64,000 bases of DNA from Apostichopus japonicus (lineage: Eukaryota > Echinodermata > Holothuroidea > Aspidochirotida > Stichopodidae), in the NCBI RefSeq assembly GCF_037975245.1, contig NC_092576.1, positions 7,497,501 to 7,561,500 on the forward strand. Reading direction: 5' to 3'. The number at the start of each line of letters is the position of its first letter. Within the stretch, counting starts at the first letter, position 1. Position numbers and translations under genes: made by a program. Positions 1 to 21,373 of the stretch are shown here, piece after piece. Under the pieces are notes generated by a model that worked only from the letters and a program-made list of their open reading frames with translations, was not told the origin of the DNA and ran no database searches.

Positions 1-904
1 ACTAAAACTTACTGAAATAGCGCATACTGTCCAAACGTTGAAATTATTGTAGGCCTTCTTTCCTTTGGGAAGTGGAAATCTCGCTGCGCCCTGCCAACAC
101 TCCCCTACTCATCCCCAAGCCCCCCCCCCCCTGCATGGTACGGCCCTGATAATGTTGATGTTTCTGGAAACAGCAGGGTATATGTCTTCATCGTTAACAC
201 ATTTATTATACTTCTTCTTTGTAATATTTCAACATCTTATTAAAAGACGAAATTTATACTTGTAGTTGCATTTATGCAAATATTTTTGAGAAATATTTTT
301 GCGTAACCTGGGGTCTCTCTTCGGAATCTTTCTGATAAGGTTCATGGTGATTTTTTAATAATAGAAAATATGTTATGCTTGTTTTTTAGGAACATTTACT
401 AGCTGATCTAATATGAAATTACTTTTAATATACCAAGTTTTGTATATAGGCATGGAATTTGTATTATCAACAACTACATCTACCACACCATATCTCGAAA
501 CGGGTAACGGCACTGTGTCTTAACAACTAATATGCTTTCTTTTGAATTCGTTCTTTCGTAGCAAGTAGGAGATGTTAAAATTATAATCAACGCTTTTACT
601 TTCTTTATTAGTTTATACTTACCTAATGACTAAGAAAATGTATTTGATACTATACTTTCTTTGACATTGGTATTATAGGTGGTAGAAATAAACTTTTAAT
701 AAAAGCAAGAATCTTTTATTGTATATCAACTTTGTCTCGATGAACGTGTAGTCTGTCTGCCCACATGTATAACAGAAATCAAAATCAAACACAACTGTTA
801 GCAAACTGTTAATCCTGCAAACTCCTCTTACGGCTTTCTCTTTTGTGTTCACCCTGCTCATTATGCGGTCTGTATTGTGTGTGTGTGTGTGCGTTTGTTT
901 TGTA

Positions 905-1062
905 TTCTGACCGAGGACTTGAACAAAAGAATCCCAGGTCCTCGGTTGTGATTTCTAAAGAATCACCACGTCCTCGGAAGAATTCTATTGTATGGGGTAT
1001 TGTTAAGGCTAGGGTACGTGGATTTGAACAATGGAAAATACAATGGGGTCCTCGGTCTGAAT
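905..1062. repeat. Small inverted repeat built on GTCCTCGG, flanked by TG microsatellites
   Basis: The octamer GTCCTCGG or its complement occurs four times in about 150 bp, with the outermost copies inverted (CTGACCGAGGAC at the left, GTCCTCGGTCTGA at the right). A (TG)n tract lies on each side (about 879-894 and 1077-1096). The arrangement is conserved in the duplicate at about 16212-16369. It may be a tiny MITE or a foldback; no target-site duplication can be read through the microsatellite flanks. Confidence 0.5.
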
Positions 1063-1133
1063 GTAATACAAACATTTGTGTGTGTGTGTGTGTGTATTTG
1101 TCCCTCCTGTTACTGTAACTTGCCACCCAGCCT

Positions 1134-1164
1134 CTGAAGAAGATCCTGCTAGGATCAAAACGTC
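1134..1164 (+). ncRNA. Hammerhead-ribozyme-like core (degenerate)
   Basis: The order of elements is CTGAAGA (fits the hammerhead CUGANGA box), a 6-bp perfect stem GATCCT/AGGATC with loop GCT, then AAAA where the family has GAAA, then CGTC. Hammerheads of this type are known from Penelope-like retroelements and other metazoan retroposons. The duplicate copy at 16441-16471 has the same AAAA, so the change predates the duplication. The outer stems I and III are not clearly formed, so I would not expect activity; a retroelement relic is the likely origin. Confidence 0.3.
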
Positions 1165-1833
1165 AGACCCTCTTACTTTTGCACATTCATGTTAATCAAA
1201 AATGTTAAACCATTTCAGATTTGACAGCTTATCCCGTAGTGAGACTAATGCAGGTTAACTGTTAATATCTTACGCAAAGTCTTGAGGGTTTAAACAGACT
1301 AGTAGATTATACACACAAACAGAATAAATTATTTCATTTACATCGGCTTCCTCCTCCTCAACCTCCTCACCCTCCTCAACCCCCTCCTTATCCACTTAAA
1401 GATCTTTAAATCGAGCCATTTCAACCATGAGTCGTAGCGTTTTAACGTTTCACAAAATTTGGTTTAATATATGATATAAGTGAATACCATTCCTAATAAC
1501 TTAAGAATTTGATAGCGATTGTAGTGTGTTTTTCTATGACAGAAATGAAGCAAATGATTTAATTTCTCCCTGAATTGGACACACCCGGATTTTATCGAGG
1601 AATGACATCAGTTAACCTTAAAGCATCTGGTAGTTGTTGGGGGTTGAAAACTTGCCGAGACATTTTTTATTTTTTTTCCTTTTTTTTTTGGCATCTTATA
1701 TTTATTTCGCCGGTGAAGTGACCGCGAGGGCATCTGTCGAAAGAGACATGAATCGAGCAAAATATGTACATATCTGCGCAATGATTACAATACACCAGGA
1801 GTAATGAAAACACATAATGGAATATGATACTAG

Positions 1834-2205
1834 CAGTGGCGTAGGAAGGTACTTTTGAGTTGGGGGGGGTGAAGACTGATGGCCGGGGGGAGGGGTCTAA
1901 GGGGAGGGGGCCCCCTCCCCTTTGGATTTTTTTTGCATTTCCAGGTGGCCTCAGATGCAATTTGGTGCAATATAGCACACTTCAAGACCCACTCCATTTT
2001 GTAAACTTAATTTTGTATTTTCACAAGGCCTTAGATGCAATTTGGTGCTCCAAATGAGAATTTTTTCTGATTTGGAAATGAAAAAGGGGTTTTCTGACTT
2101 GCTGAGCGGGGGGGGGGGGCGGAATGATACTTCCGCCCCCCCATATTTTTCACTGGGGGGCTGGCGCCCCCAGCCCCCCCCCCCCCCCCGGTTCCTACGC
2201 CCTTG
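1834..2205. mobile_element. hAT-type MITE, TIR CAGTGGCGTAGGAA, with 8-bp TSD
   Basis: A 372-bp element. The ends read CAGTGGCGTAGGAAGG on the left and, reverse-complemented, CAAGGGCGTAGGAACC on the right. It is bounded by the perfect 8-bp direct repeat GATACTAG (1826-1833 and 2206-2213), which is the length made by hAT transposases. The interior holds long poly-G and poly-C tracts that pair with each other. No coding capacity. A second full copy of the same family lies at 56518-56908 in the opposite orientation. The duplicate at about 17138 keeps the left TSD and TIR but has lost the right half. Confidence 0.88.
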
Positions 2206-2394
2206 GATACTAGAGTACTTACTCTTTCCGAGGAATGTGGCTCAAAAACTACAAAGTGACGATGCATATCTTTCCCAAGGCAAAATGAGAACACATTTGC
2301 GTTTGACGTTTTCGGAAAAAAAATAAGTAACAAAATATGTAATCCATTACATCCTCCTCAGCTCTTCCATGTGATCTATACGACCAGTGGCGGA

Positions 2395-2763
2395 GCTAGG
2401 GGTATTAGTCAGGGGGCGAGAATGGTCTGTAGGGGCGCTTTCGACACTATCTAAGCGGAGCGCCACCAAAGGTTGGCAAGGAGCGTACAGGATTTTTTTG
2501 AGGTAAAGATACTCCCTATAGCCGGAAATGACCCTTTCTGGGCCTTGCTAATTTGCAGATAAACGAAAAATAAATAAGTGTCACCGCCAACAAAATGTGA
2601 CAAATGTCAATAGGTATAGATGAGAGCACAATAAAAAAGTCAATAATAGCGAATAAGTAAAAAGTGGTAAAAAGCTGAAAAGGGCGCCAGCAGTCCATTT
2701 GAGTCCGTCGGGGAGGAGGGGGGGAGCATCCGCCCCTCTGACTGTATGGACCTTCCGCCACTG
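2395..2763. mobile_element. hAT-type MITE, TIR CAGTGGCGGAGC
   Basis: A 369-bp element. The ends are CAGTGGCGGAGC on the left and the complement of CAGTGGCGGAAGG on the right. Flanking octamers are TATACGAC (left) and TATATGAC (right), a target-site duplication with one mismatch. Non-coding. The same insertion is present in the duplicated copy at 17459-17839, and a truncated inverted relative lies at about 25959-26285. Confidence 0.82.
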
Positions 2764-3360
2764 TATATGACATTGGAAACAATGTCAAGTTCGTATGCGT
2801 TAGTTTCTCAACCTTTCAAGAAAGAAAAAGGAAAGTACAAACGTTGTCACATGATGAGATTGTTTGGCAACTAGTACTTATACAAACTATTGACACCCGA
2901 TACTCATAGCTAGTACAGTAACTACTGTTCGTATTCCACAACCGAGCATCAGTAACTATACTGCGCTGTGTTCGTAACACGGTAACATGTATTACAGGTG
3001 GCACAGTAATTAATTCAAAGCTGTAACACGTTCCCATGTAAGAGAAAGAACAGCGCGACTGGACAAGGAGTCTATGAGTATTTGACGTGGTAAACTATTA
3101 CTATATTAAGGCATAATTTAGGCGTGGAGCTACCCATAAGGCTAATCTAGGTTCTCCCTCCCCCATCTTAGGTCCCATTTTGTGTATCTGTTTAGTATCT
3201 ATTTGAGACTTGCACACACTTACCTGTCCGTGAGGAATGTTTCAATCAAACGGATTTACAAATACGATTAGAAAAAAAGGTAGGCTACCATCTGAATCTC
3301 GCATGTATTATAAAATAACCGCCGCAGTGAGTCGTCTACGTATTGCGCCAGCGCCGACCA

Positions 3361-3469
<109 letters not shown>

Positions 3470-4418
3470 TTCTTCATTTATTTTTTTGGACAGAAATGAC
3501 AGGGATAGCACTGCCAGGAGGAGTTGAAAACAAACAAGAGCATCATAACACAAAGACTGAGGTGGCCAAAAAATATCAGAAACAATTGGATGGAGGAAAG
3601 ACCATTGGAATCGTTTTATTGTCCCTTCCCGATATTTCCCCCACTCCCTCCCTCACAAGTTAGATAGGGTAGGAAAGTTCAATCCCTTAGAAAATTGCTC
3701 GACGAGTGAGGGTTGAATTAATCCCAGTGGATTTTAAGAACGTTATAAGAAGTTTCATGGTGTTTTTGTTTTCTATAATATATATGGTTGACTACATGTA
3801 TATTTTTGAGTTTGCAGATTTTAGGACCAATTAGGAATGAAAGGCTTAGGCGTTTAAGATTAAAGTTATGACTGATCGATATCAAATTGTGTAAATTTGT
3901 AGTTTCTATTATTGTTTTTGTGCCCATGTTCACGAGAATTTTGTAGGCTATACGAATAGCTGTGGTGCTATTGTGTACATGGTTATTATGAGAAAAATAG
4001 TCGCCAGCTTGTTGTTGTTTGCCTGCACAAAATACAATCAATCAGAATCGAGGTAAGAAAAACCTTCACGAATCCTACCTTTGCATTGGTTGTCCGGCTG
4101 CTTGAAGTACGTTTTGCAAACCATGATTGTGCAAAACAAATTCTCTAATTGTTTTGTTGTAGAATAGGAATAAATTGTATTATATAGGCTTTCTGTTATT
4201 GGAATGCTATCGACCTTAAATTTTACAGAACAGACTCGTCTATGCCTTCTCATGTCGTTAATACGCATGCTTGATGGCTATATTATACGCCCACAAAATA
4301 TTTGTCAACCCTTACTGGCTTATTACAGTTACTGACACTGCCAGCACTGAATGGAAAGATTTGCATTTCAATACAGCGCATGAGTTATAGTACATAACTT
4401 GTCATGTGAACCAAATTG

Positions 4419-4426
4419 TATAAAAG
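4419..4426 (+). promoter_or_regulatory. TATA box of the Tie-like gene
   Basis: A consensus TATAAAAG lies 118 bp before the ATG at 4544. Initiation 25-30 bp downstream would fall near 4450, giving a 5' untranslated region of roughly 95 bp. This placement, together with a signal-peptide exon ending in a good splice donor, supports the gene start. Inferred from sequence only. Confidence 0.7.
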
Positions 4427-4543
4427 GGGCACACACCCGTACAAGAGTTTGAGTCGAGGTGCAGGTTCTTTCTAATCGCTAAGGTACTTGCTGACGTTTT
4501 GGAGGATCCATATCGTATTTGTGTTATTGTCGTTGGTAGAAAA

Positions 4544-14817
<10,274 letters not shown>

Positions 14818-14990
14818 GCTGAAGAGGAGAAAACGTCGTTACGTGGTTTCTTTTCGTTTTTGTTTAGTTCGCATGGGACGGGAGAGGCTCCCCCCCCCCC
14901 TCTCCACCACATCCCAATCCCCCTAGTTAATAGGTTAAAAATTACCCGGTCTATACGTATAGAACGTTTATTGCCTGAATATTCTTAGTT

Positions 14991-14996
14991 AATAAA
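14991..14996 (+). terminator. Candidate polyadenylation signal AATAAA of the Tie-like gene
   Basis: First canonical hexamer after the stop codon, giving a 3' untranslated region of about 190 bp. It precedes the next (AT)n tract. Confidence 0.5.
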
Positions 14997-15067
14997 TTAG
15001 GGCACTGATATTGGCACTACCAATGAAACTGATTGGTCTACATAAAGCACTTGGGACGTTATGTGTG

Positions 15068-15084
15068 TATATAATATATATATG

Positions 15085-15172
<88 letters not shown>
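15068..15172. repeat. (AT)n microsatellite
   Basis: AT dinucleotides with a few AC interruptions, between the Tie-like 3' end and the right segmental duplication copy. Confidence 0.96.
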
Positions 15173-15306
15173 CTTTCGCCAGCATTATTATTTTTTATTT
15201 TTTATTTTTTTTACTTGTGGAATTTTCGGTCCCCCTGGGACTTTCGCCAGCAATACTTGGCAATCGAATGTTTCGACTTATCAGAAAGTAAATATATGAA
15301 CATTTT

Positions 15307-17969
15307 ACTAAAACTTACTGAAATAGCGCATACTGTCCAAACGTTGAAATTATTGTAGGCCTTCTTTCCTTTAGGAAGTGGAAATCTCGCTGCGCCCTGC
15401 CAACACTCCCCTACTCATCCCCAAGCCCCCCCCCCCCCTGCAGGGTACAGCCCTGATAATGTTGATGTTTCTGGAAACAGCAGAGTATATGTTTTCATCG
15501 TTAACACGTTTATTATACTTCTTCTTTGTAATATTTCAACATCTTATTAAAAGACGAAATTTATACTTGTCGTTGCATTTATGCAAACATTTTTGAGAAA
15601 TATTTTTGCGTAACCTGGGGTCTCTCTTCGGAATCTTTCTGATAAGGTTCATGGTGATTTTTTAATAATAGAAAATATGTTATGCTTGTTTTTTAAAGGA
15701 ACATTTACTAGCTGATCTAATATGAAATTACTTTTAATACCAAGTTTTGTATATAGGCATGGAATTTGTATTATCAACAATTACATCTACCACACCATAT
15801 CTCGAAACGGGTAACGGCACTGTGTCTTAACAACTAATATGCTTTCTTTTGAATTCGTTCTTTCGTAGCAAGTAGGAGATGTTAAAATTATAATCAACGG
15901 TTTTACTTTCTTTATTAGTTTATACTTACCTAATGACTAAGAAAATGTATTTGATACTATACTTTCTTTGACATTGGTATTATAGGTGGTAGAAATAAAC
16001 TTTTAATAAAAGCAAGAATCTTTTATTGTATATCAACTTTGTCTCGATGAACGTGTAGTCTGTCTGCCCACATGTATAACAGAAATCAAAATCAAACACA
16101 ACTGTTAGCAAACTGTTAATCCTGCAAACTCCTCTTACGGCTTTCTCTTTTGTGTTCACCCTGCTCATTATGCGGTCTGTATTGTGTGTGTGTGTGTGCG
16201 TTTGTTTTGTATTCTGACCGAGGACTTGAACAAAAGAATCCCAGGTCCTCGGTTGTGATTTCTAAAGAATCACCACGTCCTCGGAAGAATTCTATTGTAT
16301 GGGGTATTGTTAAGGTTAGGGTACGTGGATTTGAACAATGGAAAATACAGTGGGGTCCTCGGTCTGAATGTAATTCAAACATGTGTGTGTGTGTGTGTGT
16401 GTATTTGTCCCTCCTGTTACTGTAACTTGCCATCCAGCCTCTGAAGAAGATCCTGCTAGGATCAAAACGTCAGACCCTCTTACTTTTGCACATTCATGTT
16501 AATCAAAAATGTTAAACCATTTCAGATTTGACAGCTTATCCCGTAGTGAGACTAATGCAGGTTAACTGTTAATATCTTACGCAAAGTCTTGAGGGTTTAA
16601 ACAGACCAGTAGATTATACACACAGACAGAATAAATTATTTCATCTACATCGGCTTCCTCCTCCTCAACCTCCTCACCCTCCACAACCCCCTCCTTATCC
16701 ACTTAAAGAGCTTTAAATCGAGCCATTTCAACCATGAGTCGTAGCGTTTTAACGTTTCACAAAATTTGGTTTAATATATGATATAAGTGAATACCATTCC
16801 TAATAACTTAAGAATTTGATAGCGATTGTAGTGTGTTTTTCTATGACAGAAATGAAGCAAATGATTTAATTTCTCCCTGAATTGGACACATCCGGATTTT
16901 ATCGAGGAATGACAACAGTTAACCTTAAAGCATCTGGTAGTTGTTGGGGGTTGAAAACTTGCCGTGACATTTTTTATTTTTTTTCCTTTTTTTTGGCATC
17001 TTATATTTATTTCGCCGGTGAAGTGACCGCGAGGGCATCTGTCGAAAGAGACAGGAATCGAGCAAAATATGTACATATCTGCGCAATGATTAAAATACAC
17101 CAGGAGTAATGAAAACACATAATGGAATATGATACTAGCACTGAGTAGGAAGGTACTATTGAGTGTGGGGGGGGGGGTTGAATAATGATGGCCGGCCTGG
17201 GGGAGGGGTCTAAGGGGAGGGGGTGTCCCCCTCCCCTTTGGATTTTTTTTGCATTTCCAGGTGGCCTCAGATGCAATTTGGTGCAATATAGCACACTTCA
17301 ATACCCACTCTAAACTACAAAGTGACGATATATATCTTTCCAAGGCAAAATGAGAACACATTTGCGTTTGACGTTTGCGGAAAAAAAATAAGTAACAAAA
17401 TATGTAATCCATTACATCATCCGGCACCTCCTCAGCTCTTCCATGTGACCTATACGACCAGTGGCGGAGCTGGGGTATTAGTCAGAGGGCGAGAATGGTC
17501 TGTAGGGGCGCTTTCGACACTATCTAAGCGGAGCGCCACCAAAGGTTGGCACGGAGCGTACAGGACTTTTTTTTAAGGTAAAGATACTCCCTATAGCCGG
17601 AAATGACCCTTTCCGGGCCTTGCTAATTTGCAGTTAAACGAAAAATAAATAAGTGTCACCGCCAACAAAATGTGACAAATGTCAATAGGTAGATGAGAGC
17701 ACAATAAAAAAGTAAATAATAGCGAATAAGTAAAAAGTGGTAAAAAGCTGAAAAGGGCGCCAGCAGTTCATTTGAGTACGTCGGGGGTGTGGGGGGGGGG
17801 GGCATCCGCCCCTCTGACTGTATGGACGCTCCGCCACTGTATATGACATTGGAAACAATGTCAAGTTCGTATGCGTTAGTTTCTCAACCTTTCAAGAAAG
17901 AAAAAGGAAAGTACAAACGTTGTCACATGATGAGATTGTTTGGCAACTAGTACTTATACAAACTATTGA
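15307..17969. repeat. Right copy of the segmental direct duplication
   Basis: Same order and orientation as 1-2893, with scattered substitutions and small indels. It contains the same inverted GTCCTCGG repeat (about 16212-16369), the hammerhead-like motif (16441-16471), a left half of the first MITE with its TSD GATACTAG (about 17130 on) and the full second MITE (17459-17839). The block between the first MITE's middle and the ctacaaagtgacg string is deleted relative to the left copy. No exon seen. Confidence 0.93.
17459..17839. mobile_element. hAT-type MITE (duplicated copy)
   Basis: Orthologous to the insertion at 2395-2763, with the same flanking octamers TATACGAC and TATATGAC. It was therefore carried along by the segmental duplication rather than inserted independently. 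Confidence 0.82.
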
Positions 17970-18222
17970 AGATATTTAACAAGCCAGGGCATAATAAAAG
18001 TTATCGCTTCCAGGCTAATGGTCTTTTAATCTTACTGGATTTAATTTAAGGCTATATAGTCCCGTTGCCTTCAGATAGGCTATTTAGCTTGGTTAGAAAT
18101 CCTAAGCAAGATTGTATGTAGAAAAAAAAATAGCTTATTATATTGCACCCGATACACACAGAGCACAGTTTGTCATGTAAATCATTAAAAGTTTTGTAAC
18201 AAATTAAAAACTGGCCTCGTGT

Positions 18223-18374
18223 TGATAAATCGGTAGCATGTGCTATTATGATTACAGACAGAACTGAGGATATGTGTAATCCCAACAAATCCAGTCGGTT
18301 GCATTTGTTGGGATTACACTAATCCTCATGCCGTTCTTACAGTAAACCTAATAGCGCATGCTACCGATTTATCA
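18223..18374. repeat. 152-bp hairpin / foldback with 17-bp perfect inner stem
   Basis: The outer arms TGATAAATCGGTAGCATG and CATGCTACCGATTTATCA pair, and pairing continues imperfectly to a perfect inner stem GTGTAATCCCAACAAAT (18274-18290) with its complement at 18303-18319, leaving a 12-nt loop. It could be a hairpin MITE or a transcribed hairpin RNA. No target-site duplication is clear. Confidence 0.7.
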
Positions 18375-18721
18375 GATTTTTTTTTTTTTCAGCACGATCC
18401 AGTATTTACTGTCAGTGGTACAAAACTTTAAGATTTAAACTGTATATTAACAACGTTACGGATGTGAATGCTATTTCATAAGAAGAGGCATTGATGAACC
18501 ACTACCAGTGTTTAACTACCCTTAATTAGCTGCTGATCTTGGGGGACGGGAATTAATTTCATAGTTTTGATCGGTATCAGTTTACCACATACATCTAAAA
18601 CATAATCAAATCATAATCTTATCAAATCCATATTTACACTGTACGATACCAAATTTTTACATAAAATTGCCAACGTAGAAAGACATAATGTGATATTTAT
18701 TAAAGCATCGTTGATTCACGG

Positions 18722-19039
18722 AGCACGTTGTAGTCAAGTGGTTAAGGCAGTGGTCTTGTGATCTAAGGATTACAGGTTCGAGCCCTGGCCAGATCATTGC
18801 CTTGTGTCCTTTAGCAAGGCGCTTTATCTCCATTGCCTCTCTTCACCCAGGTGTATAAATGGGGACTTGCGAGGTAACTTGTAAATATAGTTGCGTGCGC
18901 CGGTTTGTGGCTGCACCCTATGGGAAGTCCCCCGGGGGACACGTGGTTGTGGTGCACTGTGGTGCCCCAGGAGAGATTGATTGTAGTACAAAACTCTACA
19001 GAAAAAAGGGTATCCACACCCACGACACATCTTCATCAT
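18722..19039 (+). mobile_element. tRNA-derived SINE
   Basis: The head carries a pol III A-box-like TAGTCAAGTGG (18731) and a B box GGTTCGAGCCC (18775-18785), spaced as in a tRNA with a long variable region. The body contains ...agcaaggcgctttatctcc and ...cacccaggtgtataaatggg, which I recognise as a body widely shared by invertebrate deuterostome SINEs. It ends near a short ttcatcat tail. Complete-looking; transcription by RNA polymerase III is inferred from the boxes. Confidence 0.8.
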
Positions 19040-19475
19040 AATTACACTTAAAACTGTTATAAGGGTTTGAAATTACATCTGGGAGAATACTCAAGTTAAC
19101 AAACATATTTGGCGTAACAGATGCGACGTCGGATTTTGTGAGAGCTTGAACGTGATTGTCTTGGAGAACATTTAGTATATAGTGTTTGCAATCACAGTGT
19201 GACAGTTATCATGAATATATTACGTACTTAGTTGAGTAACAAGTGTGCAAAGCGTTTCAGATCGTGTGGTACATACAGAAATATGTATTTGGCATAACAG
19301 CACTATAAAGAAACACAGAAGGTAAGTTTACCCTTTTATCCTATAGATTCTGTATAACACTTTACAGTATTTGAATGGGTCACGGTAACATATTCTTGAA
19401 AAGGAGAACGAACAGGACATGCAAGGAAATGTTTAACTAAATGCAATATGCTAAGCTGCATTATCAAACCTTACA

Positions 19476-19476
<1 letters not shown>

Positions 19477-19534
<58 letters not shown>
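19477..19534. repeat. (AT)n microsatellite
   Basis: 58 bp of AT dinucleotides. The stretches around it (19040-19476 and 19535-20504) show no exon I can support. A good donor, cttcag|gtaagg at about 20098, could end an untranslated first exon, but nothing else supports that. Confidence 0.95.
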
Positions 19535-19535
<1 letters not shown>

Positions 19536-20504
19536 CACTGGATTGGTATTTACGTTTACTTCTCCAAGTTGGTGCTTAGGTTTACCTGAGGTGAAATGAT
19601 TGGATCAACTTGAAATTTTACATCAGTGTACCTTATGGTACTAGGACTGCATATCAGTCGTTATAAGTTGCTACCTACTTTTTGGGTCATTTGACAAGGA
19701 AAAATCCAATTGGTCAAACCCTTACGGTAAACCTAAGTCTTGCTCTCAAAGTATATCCCCCAGTTGGTATATAAGTTGACCTGACGTACAGGCATCCGTA
19801 GTTTTCTTGACAGCCGCAGTTGCCTGTATTCAGTGTATACGCTCTACACTGTGTACACTGTATACGCCAGGGCTAACGCTAAAGCATACCCGTAGGCTGC
19901 ATTGCATGCAACCCAATAACAGTTTCGGCTAATATAAGATGATGTGTAGTATCTGTTCTCTCCCGATGTAAGGGGACTGGGCTTGAGATCGGGTCAGTCG
20001 TTCGCCGGGAAGTTTGGTTTTCGTGCCCAGGTTCTTTCCTTGTTGACTTTTTCTTAAAAAAGTACCGTTAACACGAAAACGTCTCACCAACAACTTCAGG
20101 TAAGGTCCATGAGATTAGTCAATAAAGTTTGGTGATATTAATAACGTTGATATTATAATGTTGTTGCATACAGCTTCACGTTATTTGTTCATACCCATAT
20201 TTCAATACTATAGTCTAGACTAGCTTCTAGCCTAAAACTTGTAAGGCCTAGCCTACGTTCGACTGTAGCCTAGGGCCATAGTCCAAGACCTAACACTACC
20301 TTAGCATTGGGTCAAGGGTAAACTGGTCTGTAGTTTGAGCTACAAATTAATACCAACTGCCAGAGAAATTAGATTTCAAGTAGGTCAGCTTAACTTCTTA
20401 GCCTACTGTGCATGTACAGTATGTATCATATATGGCCTTAGATTTTGCTGGACAATTATGTTACTGTACATTGCCCTAATCATGACCAGATACTGTAGCA
20501 TGGT

Positions 20505-21090
20505 GGGCTTTTAATTGACGCACTTAAGGATTTGATCAATGATATCTATCAAGGAAAAATCCAAATTACTCAACTGTATGTGTTTTTCATATGTGTAGTT
20601 CCTCAGAAATGTTCTGATCTCAAAATATTTAAGGTTCTGTGCTTATGCACCGTACAATTGAGCAGAATATGACCACAAAATGTCTGCCGTGTCAAGTTCT
20701 TTCATACCCCTAAATTGACACATTTGTCGATAAGCTAACTGTAGTGTAGGCCTTAGTGTACATCCATTGACTTTAGATGCTGTTTGCTATGCTCTGAGCC
20801 TCTAAGCTCTGACAGGTCATGTCCCAGAGAGTAGTGTTATCATATTGAGGTAATGTTGGGTATTTTAAGGGTGTAAGATTTCCAAATGGCCAAAAAACGT
20901 GCAAAACTGGGGGGAGGGTGTTAAAAGCTTAAAAAATACCACAATTTGGTCAGCAAATACCTCAAATGGATTCAAACTCATGAAATATGTAATTCTGTTT
21001 GACTGCAAAAAAAGTTTAGGTGGCCTGCTGTATCGTTGCTAGTAATAATTTAAGGTGCGTCAATTACAGGGGTGCGTCAATTATGAAGCC
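20505..21090. mobile_element. MITE with TIR around TAATTGACGCAC
   Basis: The left end reads GGGCTTTTAATTGACGCAC and the right end, complemented, GGCTTCATAATTGACGCACC. A second, left-truncated copy at about 34823-35310 shares the interior (aaattgacacatttgtcgataagc on) and the right end. Non-coding. Family not identified. Confidence 0.65.
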
Positions 21091-21156
21091 TTTACTATAC
21101 TGTACAGTAGCTATGCCTAGATTATTAGAGACTGAAGTCACCATGCAAATGCAACT

Positions 21157-21373
21157 TACAAGTAGCCTGTATTGAATAAGAGATGCTATAACTGCTAGAA
21201 CTTTTCAAAAAGTTCTTGGAAGTCTTTACTCTCCAAAATATTCTCAGACATTCTAAACACCACTGTACTGTAAGATGTCTGAATATCTCAGTGAGGGTAT
21301 CAATAAAAACAGTTAAAGGATATAATACTAGAAAATCCAGCATCAAATTTGGGCCAATGCAGAATACCTTTAA
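21157..21373. repeat. Diverged copy of the TTAA MITE
   Basis: Aligns over its length with 58509-58753, sharing gcycgctataa, ttactctccaaa, aaaaacagtt and the right end gggccaatgcagaatacctTTAA. The left TIR is degraded. Confidence 0.6.

Larger units (their letters stand above)
1..2893. repeat. Left copy of a 2.9 kb segmental direct duplication
   Basis: This stretch matches 15307-17969 almost base for base, in the same orientation, at an offset of about 15.3 kb. Similarity stops sharply after the shared string ending ...aaactattga (2893 here, 17969 there). The left end runs off the window, so the true unit may be longer. This copy keeps about 245 bp (roughly 2002-2249) that the right copy has lost. 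No exon is recognisable in it. Contents include GT-rich microsatellites, a small inverted repeat, a hammerhead-like motif and two hAT-type MITEs. Its position flanking the Tie-like gene suggests a duplicated gene block, with another paralogue possibly just left of the window (inference). Confidence 0.93.

Noticed and set aside
18722-18800. Functional tRNA gene
   Set aside because: A and B boxes are present but the acceptor stem is not closed and the sequence continues into a SINE body.
20060-20105. Untranslated first exon ending at cttcag|gtaagg
   Set aside because: Only the donor looks good; no promoter or downstream partner exon could be found.
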